Origin: Thermoproteus sp.
GTDB lineage: Archaea; Thermoproteota; Thermoprotei; Thermoproteales; Thermoproteaceae
NCBI GenBank assembly: GCA_038893495.1
Contig: JAWARJ010000001.1
Location: 1,601,824 to 1,665,823, forward strand
Direction: 5' to 3'
Length of the DNA stretch: 64,000 nt
Every line of letters starts with the position of its first letter. Positions within the stretch are counted from its first letter, which is position 1. Below, piece by piece: positions 16,677-24,580 of this stretch. The translations under genes were made by a program, and so were the position numbers. A model generated the notes under the pieces. That model saw only the letters and a program-made list of their open reading frames with translations, searched no databases and was not told the origin of the DNA.

Positions 16677-17618
16677 CTAGTTTCTCGACAATATATTTTT
16701 GATGTACTCGCCAATAGCCCGCGCCAACGGCGGAGGCACAGCCTCCCCGACTTGGTTAAATTGGGAATCCTTAGGTCCGAAGAACACGTGGTGGTCCGGA
16801 AAGCCCATGAGCCTGGCCTGTTCCCTAACGGTCAACAGCCTATTCTCCTCGGGGTGGATGAAGCGCCTGCTGCCCATGACGGTGGGGGCTATCTCGTCCC
16901 ATCTTAGCCTTATGAAGTTCCCATAGATGTTATTGGCGCCTCTAAATTTCATAAGGGCCTCGCCCGGCTTGACCGCGGCTATTCTGCTTAGCTTTGACTC
17001 GCTCAACGTCACTGTCTCGTGGTTGGGGAAGCCGGAATCGACCGGCGGCAGTCCGCTCAACGCCTTCCTCACGGTTATAGGCGGGCTGGTGTCAGGCGAA
17101 AGCCTCAAGTTCGATATGAAGACCCTCCTCCTGTGGCTAGGAGTGCCGTGGCGCTCTGCGTACAACACGTTGAAGTATATCTCGTCGAAGCCCACCCTCT
17201 TGAACTCCCTCCTCAAGGCGTCCCTCAGAGGCCCTTGGGCTATCCCGGGCACGTTCTCCAGCACGAACGCCTTTGGCTGTAGCTCCCCCACGAGCCTTAT
17301 GAAATGGAGAGTCAACTGGCCTAGGGGGTCCGTGTAGAGTCTGTCGAGGGGGTCCTCCATACGCCTCGGATTTGTGGCGGTGAAGGGCTCGCAGGGCGAC
17401 CCCCCAATTACTATATCTACCCTCCCTATATGTCTCTCCACGTCTCTGTGGCTTATAGCCGCCACGTCCTCTTCGAGCACAACCGCCTTGGGGAAGTTAT
17501 AGCTGTACGTCCTGGCGGCATTGGGGTCTACCTCTATCCCCATAGCTACCCTAAATCCCGCCTCGGCGAATCCCCTTGAGAATCCTCCTCCCCCTGCGAA
17601 TAGATCTAACACGTACAT
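16677..17618 (-). CDS. DNA (cytosine-5)-methyltransferase
   Basis: A 313-residue C5-cytosine methyltransferase. Motif I DLFAGGGGFSRGF (4-16), catalytic PC in GGSPCEPFTATN (motif IV), ENV in FVLENVPG (VI), SHRRRVF (VIII), RWDEIAPTVMG (IX) and QVGEAVPPPLARAIG (X) are all in order. The stretch between VIII and IX that should recognise the target is short, about 70 residues. No restriction endonuclease gene directly adjoins it, so it may be an orphan methylase. A minus-strand TATA-like aatatttaag at about 17656-17665 allows a short leader with GTGAGG before the ATG. Confidence 0.9.
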   Translation of the reverse strand: MYVLDLFAGGGGFSRGFAEAGFRVAMGIEVDPNAARTYSYNFPKAVVLEEDVAAISHRDVERHIGRVDIVIGGSPCEPFTATNPRRMEDPLDRLYTDPLGQLTLHFIRLVGELQPKAFVLENVPGIAQGPLRDALRREFKRVGFDEIYFNVLYAERHGTPSHRRRVFISNLRLSPDTSPPITVRKALSGLPPVDSGFPNHETVTLSESKLSRIAAVKPGEALMKFRGANNIYGNFIRLRWDEIAPTVMGSRRFIHPEENRLLTVREQARLMGFPDHHVFFGPKDSQFNQVGEAVPPPLARAIGEYIKNILSRN

Positions 17619-17686
17619 ATCCTCACGGCCTCAGCGTGTGCTTACATAGAGGCTGTACTTAAATATTCCCGTCTTGCGCCTCTCAG

Positions 17687-18379
17687 CTAGCCGATCTTCA
17701 CGTAGACGCCGCTCGTGTTGTACAGCGGAGCTCCGACCCTCAACCGCGAGGGGTCGAGTTGCGCTTTGACTATATATGTACAATTCCAAGACACAGGTCC
17801 CAGAATCTCGCCGACTACCCCCCACTGTCCCCCGGCTACATAGATGCCGTCGTCCGCGAAGAGAAAGGACGTGTTGTTTAGAGGCCAGCCATATGCGAAG
17901 AAGAGGCGCCCGTCGCCGCTCCCGGCGTCTACCACTAAGTACACCGGCACCACTATGGCCATGGCAGGTATGGCGACCGTGCTGACGTTGTGCTTCCTAG
18001 CGTAGCAGCTGGCGACTACATAGTCTTCAAATGGCGAGTGGGGATCTAGGAGCGTCGCGATGGCGACTCCTCTAAGCACGACGTAGAGCTTCCCTCCAGC
18101 CCGGCCCGCGACGACGCATATGTTGGGCGGAGAATCCCAGGATACGGGCAGTCCCGTAATTAGGGTCACGTTCCCGTCGTGTTCGCACGGCGAGTATACG
18201 ACCCCCGATACGTTCTTGGGCACATCGCACACAATCGAGGCGTTCAGCTTGCACCCATAGCTATAAGACCCGCCCCTATGGGGCTTGCTTTGTTGCAAAT
18301 AAATTAAATATATTGAAATTGCTACAAATATAATAGTTATTACAGAAATGATAATAATTCTATTTTTATTTTTATTCAT
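17687..18379 (-). CDS. Hypothetical membrane-anchored extracellular protein
   Basis: A protein of about 230 residues with an N-terminal signal anchor (RIIIISVITIIFVAISIYLI) after a short basic start, then a large outside domain with Asn-x-Ser/Thr sites and four or more Cys, consistent with a disulfide-bonded secreted domain. No family recognised. ATG 18379 is preferred; an in-frame GTG at 18400 would add seven residues. The ATG overlaps the stop of a 44-codon reading frame upstream (ATGAATAA). The first 30 codons are AT-rich, the rest GC-rich. Confidence 0.6.
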   Translation of the reverse strand: MNKNKNRIIIISVITIIFVAISIYLIYLQQSKPHRGGSYSYGCKLNASIVCDVPKNVSGVVYSPCEHDGNVTLITGLPVSWDSPPNICVVAGRAGGKLYVVLRGVAIATLLDPHSPFEDYVVASCYARKHNVSTVAIPAMAIVVPVYLVVDAGSGDGRLFFAYGWPLNNTSFLFADDGIYVAGGQWGVVGEILGPVSWNCTYIVKAQLDPSRLRVGAPLYNTSGVYVKIG

Positions 18380-18506
18380 GATATATTTGTTTTGAGCCAC
18401 TATGATATAACATACTAAGCATCGACATTACTATCATTGGTAATATAATTAGCTCTCTAGCCTCCACAGCGCTTAGTATTTTTATTTTGTATTTATCTTT
18501 TTTCAT
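18372..18506 (-). CDS. Small 44-residue membrane peptide (candidate)
   Basis: Reads MKKDKYKIKILSAVEARELI followed by a hydrophobic run LPMIVMSMLSMLYH, ending at TAA 18372-18374. The charged start and single hydrophobic segment suit a small membrane protein. Its stop overlaps the ATG of the following membrane-anchored gene, suggesting coupling. It could also be a leader or a chance frame in AT-rich DNA. Confidence 0.4.
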   Translation of the reverse strand: MKKDKYKIKILSAVEARELIILPMIVMSMLSMLYHSGSKQIYHE

Positions 18507-18577
18507 ATTTCTGACGAAAGGCCTCTAGCTTTATGTCGCATGTGGCCGATCCGAGAATAGGACAAAATACCACAACC

Positions 18578-18586
18578 TTTTTATAT
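18578..18586 (+). promoter_or_regulatory. TATA box deciding the start at 18605
   Basis: The run tttttatat is centred 23-25 bases upstream of ATG 18605, and downstream of the earlier in-frame ATG at 18533. This excludes the longer reading frame. Confidence 0.55.
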
Positions 18587-18604
18587 TCATATCCATGGCA
18601 GAAT

Positions 18605-19204
18605 ATGTCTTTGCGCAAATTGCGGTTGAGGCTGAGCGATGCCTTGGGGTTGCCGAAGCCTGACGAGGTTAGTTCTAAATACGGTAGGGCCTTTGAGCGC
18701 GCTGTTTTGATACTGCTGAAGGCCAAAGACGCTGTGGCGGCTCTGAGGACGTTTATAGAACATTATGGGGAGCCACATTCAGGCGCTTTCAACAAGATAA
18801 GGATGCTGTCGCCCTGGGCCAAGAGGGTTAGGGAGGTGTCCGAAGCGCCGCCCGTAGTGGCCAAGGTGGGCGACGCCCTTTTGACTGCACAGGCTGACTT
18901 CTTGGTGTCCTATGAGGACGGGAAAAAGGAGATAGTTGAGTTGAAGAGCCACATAATAAAGAAGGACGAGTGGAAGATCAAGGCCGAATGGTCCTTTGCG
19001 GCTAAGGTCATGAGGATGCTCTACCGCCGTGCGGGCTACGACTATCCCATAAGGCTGATCTACTTCACTGAGGATAGGGGTGGCGTCAAGGTCGAGGAGG
19101 AGTTGTACCTATACCCCAACGACGAGAAGGACGACGAACATCTACTTAAAGCGTTGGAGGAGCGGATCAATAAGGTTAAGGAGAGAATTTCGGCGGGGCG
19201 TTAG
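18605..19204 (+). CDS. PD-(D/E)XK nuclease-like hypothetical protein
   Basis: A 199-residue protein. The central segment ADFLVSYEDGKKEIVELKSH has the D-x(n)-E-x-K arrangement of PD-(D/E)XK nucleases, followed by a helix with EWSFAAKVMRMLYRRA and a strand YPIRLIYF, as in Cas4/RecB-type folds. No Fe-S Cys cluster is present. The start is ATG 18605, supported by the TATA position. It lies about 1 kb from the orphan m5C methyltransferase, but on the opposite strand and with other genes between. Activity is inferred from the motif alone. Confidence 0.55.
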   Translation: MSLRKLRLRLSDALGLPKPDEVSSKYGRAFERAVLILLKAKDAVAALRTFIEHYGEPHSGAFNKIRMLSPWAKRVREVSEAPPVVAKVGDALLTAQADFLVSYEDGKKEIVELKSHIIKKDEWKIKAEWSFAAKVMRMLYRRAGYDYPIRLIYFTEDRGGVKVEEELYLYPNDEKDDEHLLKALEERINKVKERISAGR

Positions 19205-19233
19205 GTTCATAAGTCCACATCGTAAATCTCCCC

Positions 19234-20202
19234 ATGAGCGCGGACTACGACGTAATTGTAGTTGGAGGCGGTATAGCCGGATTTTCGGCTGCGTTATATG
19301 CAGCGCGGCAGAGACTCAGGACTCTCGTGATCGCGAAGGACATAGGGGGCCAGTTAAACATGACCACTTTAGTAGAGAACTATCCGGCCATAGCGAAGAT
19401 ATCGGGGCCTGAACTTGTGGCGAGAGTTCACCAGCAAGCTGAGCGGTTCGGCGCCGAGGTCATATTCGACGAAGTTGTCGGCATCGAGAAGGACGGTAAT
19501 ATATTTAGAGTCAAGACGTACGGCGGCGATGAATATAAGGCGCTTGCCGTCATATTAGCCTTCGGCAAGACCCCCAAGGAGTTGGGAGTGCCCGGCGAGG
19601 CTAAATTCAAGAATAAGGGCGTCTCCTACTGCACCATATGCGACGCCCCCTTCTTTAAGGGACAGGACGTGGCGCTAGTGAGCTGGGGCGACCTCGCCAG
19701 AGAGCCGGCGACTATACTTTCATCTACGTCGAATAGGTTCTATTGGATCTTCCCCGGCGAGAAGCCCATCTACGACGAGGAGTTCCTGTCCACAGTGCTC
19801 GGCGCGGGTAGAGCCGTCTTGGTGCCCAACAGCGAGGTGATAGAGATAAGGGGGACCAACAAGGTGGAGTCTATAGTCGTCAAGAATAGAAAGACCGGCG
19901 AGACGCAGGAGCTCAAGGTGGCGGCTGTATTCATAGAGGTCGGCTACGTCACCAAGACCGACTTTGTGAAGCACTTAGTGGACCTAAACGAGAGGGGCGA
20001 GATCATAGCCGACTGGGAGGGCAAGACCAAGACGCCGGGCCTATTCGCCGCGGGCGACGTGATACAGTACCCCTACAAGCAAGCAGTAATAGCGGCTGCC
20101 CAAGGCGTGGCCGCTGCGCTGTCTGCCACCGCCTACGTGATGGGCTTGAAAGGCAAAAAGGTAGTTTCCTTGACCGACTGGCGCGCCGAAAAGGCTAAGT
20201 AG
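19234..20202 (+). CDS. Thioredoxin reductase-like flavoprotein with altered NAD(P)H site
   Basis: A 322-residue protein of the low-molecular-weight thioredoxin reductase fold. FAD binding is shown by VIVVGGGIAGFSAALYA (8-24) and TPGLFAAGDVIQYPYKQAV near the C-terminus. The redox-active CxxC is in SYCTICDAPFF. The second Rossmann motif, normally GGGxSA, reads VSWGDLAREPA, and the HRR NADPH-phosphate motif is absent. Thermoplasma and ferredoxin/F420-type archaeal relatives also lack NADPH use, so a different donor is likely. Single-gene unit. Confidence 0.85.
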   Translation: MSADYDVIVVGGGIAGFSAALYAARQRLRTLVIAKDIGGQLNMTTLVENYPAIAKISGPELVARVHQQAERFGAEVIFDEVVGIEKDGNIFRVKTYGGDEYKALAVILAFGKTPKELGVPGEAKFKNKGVSYCTICDAPFFKGQDVALVSWGDLAREPATILSSTSNRFYWIFPGEKPIYDEEFLSTVLGAGRAVLVPNSEVIEIRGTNKVESIVVKNRKTGETQELKVAAVFIEVGYVTKTDFVKHLVDLNERGEIIADWEGKTKTPGLFAAGDVIQYPYKQAVIAAAQGVAAALSATAYVMGLKGKKVVSLTDWRAEKAK

Positions 20203-21564
20203 CTAGACGACCAACAGGTCGTGTAGCTCCGACATATTTCTGTCCTCCAGGCGCCAGACCAAGTCGACTACGGCCTTCTGCACTGAGGGGGGCAACACGT
20301 GGCTTGTGTTCTCTAGGAACTTCGCCTCAAGCTCTCTGTCGCTCATCGGGTTCTTCGGGTGGCCTTTAGCGTAATCCACTTGTTCTGCGTACTTGGCGCC
20401 TCCCTTAGTGACCACTGTGATCCTATTGGGATGTGCGTGCGGGTACATCCTATCGAGCTCTGGGTCCACCTTGACCTCAATTTTCTTCATTAACGAGAGC
20501 ACTTGGGGGTCCCTTATGTTCTTGTAATGTTCGATCTTGATGGGGCCCCATAGGAGTGCCGCTGCGGTTATCCACATGATGGAGTGGTCCGCAGTCTCCT
20601 TCGTGTGGGGGTCCCACTTCTCGGGGTCCTTTGGCCCTATTATGTCGTAGGCCGCCTGGAACGTCTCTATTGTTATCTTTTCTATCTCGTCGGGCTTGAC
20701 TTTTTCCCTAAGCCTCAACGCGGCCTCCACGGCCGTCTGCGCGTGGTACTCCACTGGGTATGGCTTTATGTAGGTGTCCAAGATCCTGTGGGGCGGAGTC
20801 AGGCGCTCTATATCGGCTAGAGGGCCGTAGTCGAACTCGCCGGACAGCAACTGTTTGATGAAGCCCATCTCGCCCTCGAAGGGCTTATACGGTCCCGTGA
20901 AGCCCTCGGAGGCCAGTAATGCCGCAAATACGGCATTCCTAGTCGCGTTCGCCGCAGCGGCGCCTTTCCACATGCTCAATTCGCCCACACGCGTCTGCCT
21001 CATGGCGGCGTGAGGCACGGCGTATATGGCGAGGGCGTGTTGAGTTTTCTCTTCGTCTAGGCCTAACAACTTCGATGCGATTAAGACGCTCCCGACCCCT
21101 AGATAGTTCACGTGGTCCCAGCCGCGCTTCCTCAAAGACGCCGCGTCACAGAGCGAGACGGCCACCTCGTAGCCTATAGCTATCGCCGTTATTACCGACT
21201 TGCCATCAGAGCCCAATAGGTCGCCTATGGAGAACGCGGCGGCTATCATGTCGCTGGGATGTAGCGGCTCCTTGGACAAATAAGTGTCGTTGAAGTCGTG
21301 ATATCTAATCATGAGGCCGTCCACAAAGGCCGCCCAGTCGGGCGTTGTTCTGTGTCTAGTGCCCAGCAGCCTGGCGCCCCAACTGGAATAGGCGCGAGAG
21401 AGGGCCCTACGGGCCAACACCACGGGCTCGTATGTATAGGCCGCGAAGGCGGTGGCGAGCGAGTCTAGGACTCTCCGCTTGACTTCATGCACGACGTCGT
21501 TGGGGATTTTGTCGAAGTTGGTATAGCTGGCGTATTGCGAGAACGCCTTAGTTATCCTGTCCAT
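20203..21564 (-). CDS. prpD: 2-methylcitrate dehydratase (MmgE/PrpD family)
   Basis: A 453-residue MmgE/PrpD protein, which dehydrates 2-methylcitrate in the methylcitrate cycle. Conserved segments include RVLDSLATAFAAY, the active-site-like FNDTYLSKEPLHPSDMIAA, IGYEVAVSLCDA and MWKGAAAANATRNAVFAA. Length is normal for PrpD (about 450-480). The start lies three bases after the prpB stop, forming a prpB-prpD operon. The pair supports propionyl-CoA turnover; activity towards citrate is also possible in this family. Confidence 0.9.
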   Translation of the reverse strand: MDRITKAFSQYASYTNFDKIPNDVVHEVKRRVLDSLATAFAAYTYEPVVLARRALSRAYSSWGARLLGTRHRTTPDWAAFVDGLMIRYHDFNDTYLSKEPLHPSDMIAAAFSIGDLLGSDGKSVITAIAIGYEVAVSLCDAASLRKRGWDHVNYLGVGSVLIASKLLGLDEEKTQHALAIYAVPHAAMRQTRVGELSMWKGAAAANATRNAVFAALLASEGFTGPYKPFEGEMGFIKQLLSGEFDYGPLADIERLTPPHRILDTYIKPYPVEYHAQTAVEAALRLREKVKPDEIEKITIETFQAAYDIIGPKDPEKWDPHTKETADHSIMWITAAALLWGPIKIEHYKNIRDPQVLSLMKKIEVKVDPELDRMYPHAHPNRITVVTKGGAKYAEQVDYAKGHPKNPMSDRELEAKFLENTSHVLPPSVQKAVVDLVWRLEDRNMSELHDLLVV

Positions 21565-21567
21565 GGT

Positions 21568-22500
21568 TCATCTATTTAGCCTCAATTTAACGGCTACCGT
21601 CTTGTCTACCTCCTCGGCTATCCTCCTATCGAACTCCTCGTAGTCGTAATAGCCTATGAGCTCGTAGAGCTCCCTCCGCGTCATCATCTTCTGCACTAAC
21701 GGCTCCTGCGTGCCGGACTCCGCTATAGTCCTCAGCGCTTCCCTCATGGCGCCGAGCGCCACTCTGAGGAGTGTAACTGGATATATGACGAACTTGTAGC
21801 CGTACTCTTCAAGCCTCTTGGCGGGTATCAGTGGCGATTTGCCGAACTCAGTCATGTTGGCCAGAAGCGGGGCTTTCACCCTCTGGGCGAACTCGGCGAA
21901 CTCCTTCTCGCTCTCTAGAGCCTCGGGGAATATGACGTCGGCCCCGGCCTCTAGGTACAACTTGGCCCTCTCGACCGCGTCGTCGAAGCCCGTGACTCCT
22001 CTGGCGTCGGTTCTGGCCACAATCACGAAGTCGGGATTCCGCCTGGCCTCAACGGCCGCCTTGATCTTCTTCGCCATCTCGTCGGCCGGTATTACTTGTT
22101 TGCCCGACAGATGGCCACACTTTTTCGGCAGGACTTGGTCTTCTATTTGGATGCCCGCGGCCCCTGCCTTTTCGAACTCCACGACGGCCCTAACTACATT
22201 TAACGCCTCTCCGTAGCCCGTATCTATATCCACGATAAGCGGTATATCTACAGACGAGGCTATATAGCGGACGACTCTCGTCATTTCGTCCATAGTTATC
22301 AGGCCTAAGTCCGGCAGGCCCAGCGATGCGGTGACGGCGGCCCCCGAGACGTAGGCTGCCTTGAACCCCATGGACTGCACTAAGAGTGCAGTTATTACGT
22401 CGTATACGCCGGGGACCATCACTATGCCCGGCCTCTTCAGCTCGGCCCGTAGTTCGGCCACCACGTCTTTCTTCTCCCTCTTTAGGAGCGGCGCCTTCAT
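21568..22500 (-). CDS. prpB: 2-methylisocitrate lyase (isocitrate lyase/PEP mutase family)
   Basis: A 310-residue TIM-barrel lyase splitting 2-methylisocitrate into pyruvate and succinate. The signature loop KKCGHLSGK is at 126-134 with catalytic Cys128. Metal-binding residues lie in PLIVDIDTGYG and in the following IQIEDQ. ARTDARGVTGFDDAVERA is typical for this family. Length about 300 points to PrpB rather than the longer isocitrate lyase AceA. First gene of the pair with prpD; divergent from the siroheme decarboxylase gene. Confidence 0.9.
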   Translation of the reverse strand: MKAPLLKREKKDVVAELRAELKRPGIVMVPGVYDVITALLVQSMGFKAAYVSGAAVTASLGLPDLGLITMDEMTRVVRYIASSVDIPLIVDIDTGYGEALNVVRAVVEFEKAGAAGIQIEDQVLPKKCGHLSGKQVIPADEMAKKIKAAVEARRNPDFVIVARTDARGVTGFDDAVERAKLYLEAGADVIFPEALESEKEFAEFAQRVKAPLLANMTEFGKSPLIPAKRLEEYGYKFVIYPVTLLRVALGAMREALRTIAESGTQEPLVQKMMTRRELYELIGYYDYEEFDRRIAEEVDKTVAVKLRLNR

Positions 22501-22544
22501 GTATCTACTAAGGCCTCTATTTAATTATGGGAATCGAAGGTGCT

Positions 22545-23501
22545 ATGGAAAAGATTGACATAGATCTTTTGATGAAGACCCAGTACGAGTTCCCCCTAGT
22601 CGAAAGGCCGTTTCAAGAACTCGGGAAGCAACTGGGGTTAGACGAGGAGGAGGTCATAAGGCGGCTTAGAGCCCTCGCGGAGGCCGGCGTGCTTAAGAGG
22701 ATAGGATCCGTCATGAATTATCGCGCAAGAGGCTTGGAGGCCGCTCTTGTGGGCTTCGCGGTGCCTGATAGACTTGTAGATGAAGTCGCCGCGGAGATAA
22801 ATAAGGACCCCATGGTGACCCATAACTACCTGAGAGACTACAAGCCTTATAACGTGTGGTTTGTCACCAAGGCCAATACTGCAGAGGAGCTGGAGAAAAA
22901 GGTGAGAGAGCTCGCCGACAGGTGGGGTCTTGACTACGTAATTCTCTACTCCTTAAGGACCTATAAGCTCGACGTGAGGTTTGACCTCTACGAGGGAATT
23001 TCTAGGTCTAAATCCGGCGTCTTGCCCGAAAGCCCCCCGCCTGCGGACAGCCTCGGGATACCCAAGGAGTTTTACTCCAAGGTGCGTTCTATCCCTCTTG
23101 TGGCCGAGCCTTTCCGAGAGGCGGCTAGAGCTCTCGGTAAGAGCGTCAGCGAGACTCTAGACGTCCTACAGGAGTTGATAAGGCTGGGCGTGTTGAGGGA
23201 CTTCCACGCATCTCTCGACGGGGAGAAATTGGGCTTTAGGGAGAACGCCATGGTGGTACTCAAAAAGCCCGACTGTGAGAAGGCCGCCGCGTTGACGGAG
23301 TCGACCCACGTAGTTTTGAGGAATACAGTGCCGGGCAAGTGGGAGTATCCATGTTACTTCATGGTACACGCGAAGTCTAGAGATGTGATTACTAAAAGGA
23401 TCTCGAAATATTTTGGAGATGGTTACGACATGTTGTTCAGCGTGAGGGACCTCCTAGGCGGGAAGATCATGGCCAGAAGAATAGAATCCGTAAGCGATTA
23501 G
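22545..23501 (+). CDS. Siroheme decarboxylase, fused AhbA-AhbB type
   Basis: A 318-residue protein made of two tandem AsnC/Lrp-like units (about 1-150 and 165-315). The first holds VIRRLRALAEAGVLKRIGSV and the NirD/AhbB hallmark VTHNYLRDYKPYNVWFVTKA; the second repeats the pattern from PLVAEPFREAARALG to GKWEYPCYFMVHAK. Such proteins convert siroheme to 12,18-didecarboxysiroheme in archaeal haem synthesis; older annotation calls them Lrp regulators. Two subunits in one chain is the notable point. ATG 22545 is chosen; an in-frame ATG at 22527 lies too close to the TATA-like sequence. Confidence 0.8.
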   Translation: MEKIDIDLLMKTQYEFPLVERPFQELGKQLGLDEEEVIRRLRALAEAGVLKRIGSVMNYRARGLEAALVGFAVPDRLVDEVAAEINKDPMVTHNYLRDYKPYNVWFVTKANTAEELEKKVRELADRWGLDYVILYSLRTYKLDVRFDLYEGISRSKSGVLPESPPPADSLGIPKEFYSKVRSIPLVAEPFREAARALGKSVSETLDVLQELIRLGVLRDFHASLDGEKLGFRENAMVVLKKPDCEKAAALTESTHVVLRNTVPGKWEYPCYFMVHAKSRDVITKRISKYFGDGYDMLFSVRDLLGGKIMARRIESVSD

Positions 23502-23941
23502 GCGGTCGTCCCCTGGTAGCACCAGACACCTCTTTCTTTCTGGACGAAGCCCTTCCTCCTTAACATGACGCTGTTTAGGTTCTTGCCGTAGTATTTCCTC
23601 ACCTCCGAGAACGTCAAACACTTATCGGGCCTCTTGAGGGCTTGATTTATAACGGCCTCCCAACCTCCCTCGTAAGTTTCCGCGACCAGCTCCGGCTTTA
23701 TCTCCTTGAGTATCTCCGGCATCTGTTCTGCAAGCGTCTCCTTAACGGCTTTCTTCACGGTATCGTAAAAACGCCTATCGTTGAGGAGCTCGTTGAGAGC
23801 CTCTCTAGCTACATCTATCAGTCGGACTTTACAGGGTTGTTCTAATAAAAGCCTAATCGCATCGTCGTAGGGGGCATCGGGTCTAGGTAGGAGACGCCTT
23901 AGCCTTTCCACGAGGGAAGGATCTCTTACCTCGATGTGCAT
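23498..23941 (-). CDS. Hypothetical protein
   Basis: A 147-residue protein beginning MHIEVRDPSLVERLRRLLPR, with a helical middle (LLNDRRFYDTVKKAVKETLA) and a C-terminal segment CLTFSEVRKYYGKNLNSVML that resembles a winged-helix or helix-turn-helix. No named family recognised. It is convergent with the siroheme decarboxylase gene (four-base overlap) and lies downstream of rpl22 on the same strand. Confidence 0.6.
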   Translation of the reverse strand: MHIEVRDPSLVERLRRLLPRPDAPYDDAIRLLLEQPCKVRLIDVAREALNELLNDRRFYDTVKKAVKETLAEQMPEILKEIKPELVAETYEGGWEAVINQALKRPDKCLTFSEVRKYYGKNLNSVMLRRKGFVQKERGVWCYQGTTA

Positions 23942-23982
23942 GCTCGACGGAATGAAAGGTGATATATAACTTTTATATCGCT

Positions 23983-24513
23983 CTATTTGAAGACAGACAG
24001 CTTGAGCCTCTTGGGCACTACTTCCTTAGGCAACTCGACGCCTATGACTTCGATGTTCACGGTCTGCTCGTTCCACGGCGTCGAGCGGCCGAACGCTCTG
24101 GGCATGTAATTCCTTATGGTTATGCCCTTATGGGATGCCACGTGTACTATGACCACCCTATCCACATCGAGGCCTTTGAACCTGGCGTTATTCTCTAGGT
24201 TCTTGAGAACCGAGAGGTAGTTAGAGGCGACCTTCACGGGCCATTTAGCTACAGGCCAGCCGGCCCACGGGGTCGGATGGTGGGCTTGTTTTTTGGTGAA
24301 CCTCCTAATGGGCACTGGCTTCTTCAAATTCACGACGTCCTCCAACCACGCCTCGGCCTGTTTGATCGTCATGAACTTAATGAACCGCCCCACCTCTACT
24401 GCCTTCTTCCAGGACATCCTGAATTCGTTGCCGTACGCCCGCGCTATTTGTTCCTCCGAAATTTTAACTCCATATCTCTCGAAGACCAGCCTTATCACGT
24501 CCTCATTGGACAT
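23983..24513 (-). CDS. rpl22: Large-subunit ribosomal protein L22
   Basis: A 176-residue uL22. Key segments are [40 protein letters not shown], and [30 protein letters not shown], the C-terminal hairpin region that lines the exit tunnel. ATG 24513 is preferred over the far upstream frame start at 24684, since a minus-strand TATA (cttataaataat, about 24550-24561) fits it. The gene stands outside any S10-type ribosomal cluster. Confidence 0.9.
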   Translation of the reverse strand: MSNEDVIRLVFERYGVKISEEQIARAYGNEFRMSWKKAVEVGRFIKFMTIKQAEAWLEDVVNLKKPVPIRRFTKKQAHHPTPWAGWPVAKWPVKVASNYLSVLKNLENNARFKGLDVDRVVIVHVASHKGITIRNYMPRAFGRSTPWNEQTVNIEVIGVELPKEVVPKRLKLSVFK

Positions 24514-24550
24514 ACTGTAATGTAGACGCGCCACGGTGGCGGGTATGGGA

Positions 24551-24560
24551 TTATTTATAA
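24551..24560 (+). promoter_or_regulatory. TATA box for the UbiA-family gene
   Basis: The run ttatttataa is centred about 25 bases upstream of GTG 24581, which moves the start from the in-frame GTG at 24536. The same AT-rich run may serve rpl22 on the other strand. Confidence 0.5.
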
Positions 24561-24580
24561 GTCTTAGCGCTAGAGGCGGC

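Noticed and set aside
22568-22610. TTGATGA inside the siroheme decarboxylase gene as a C box
   Set aside because: No D' or D box follows at the right spacing.
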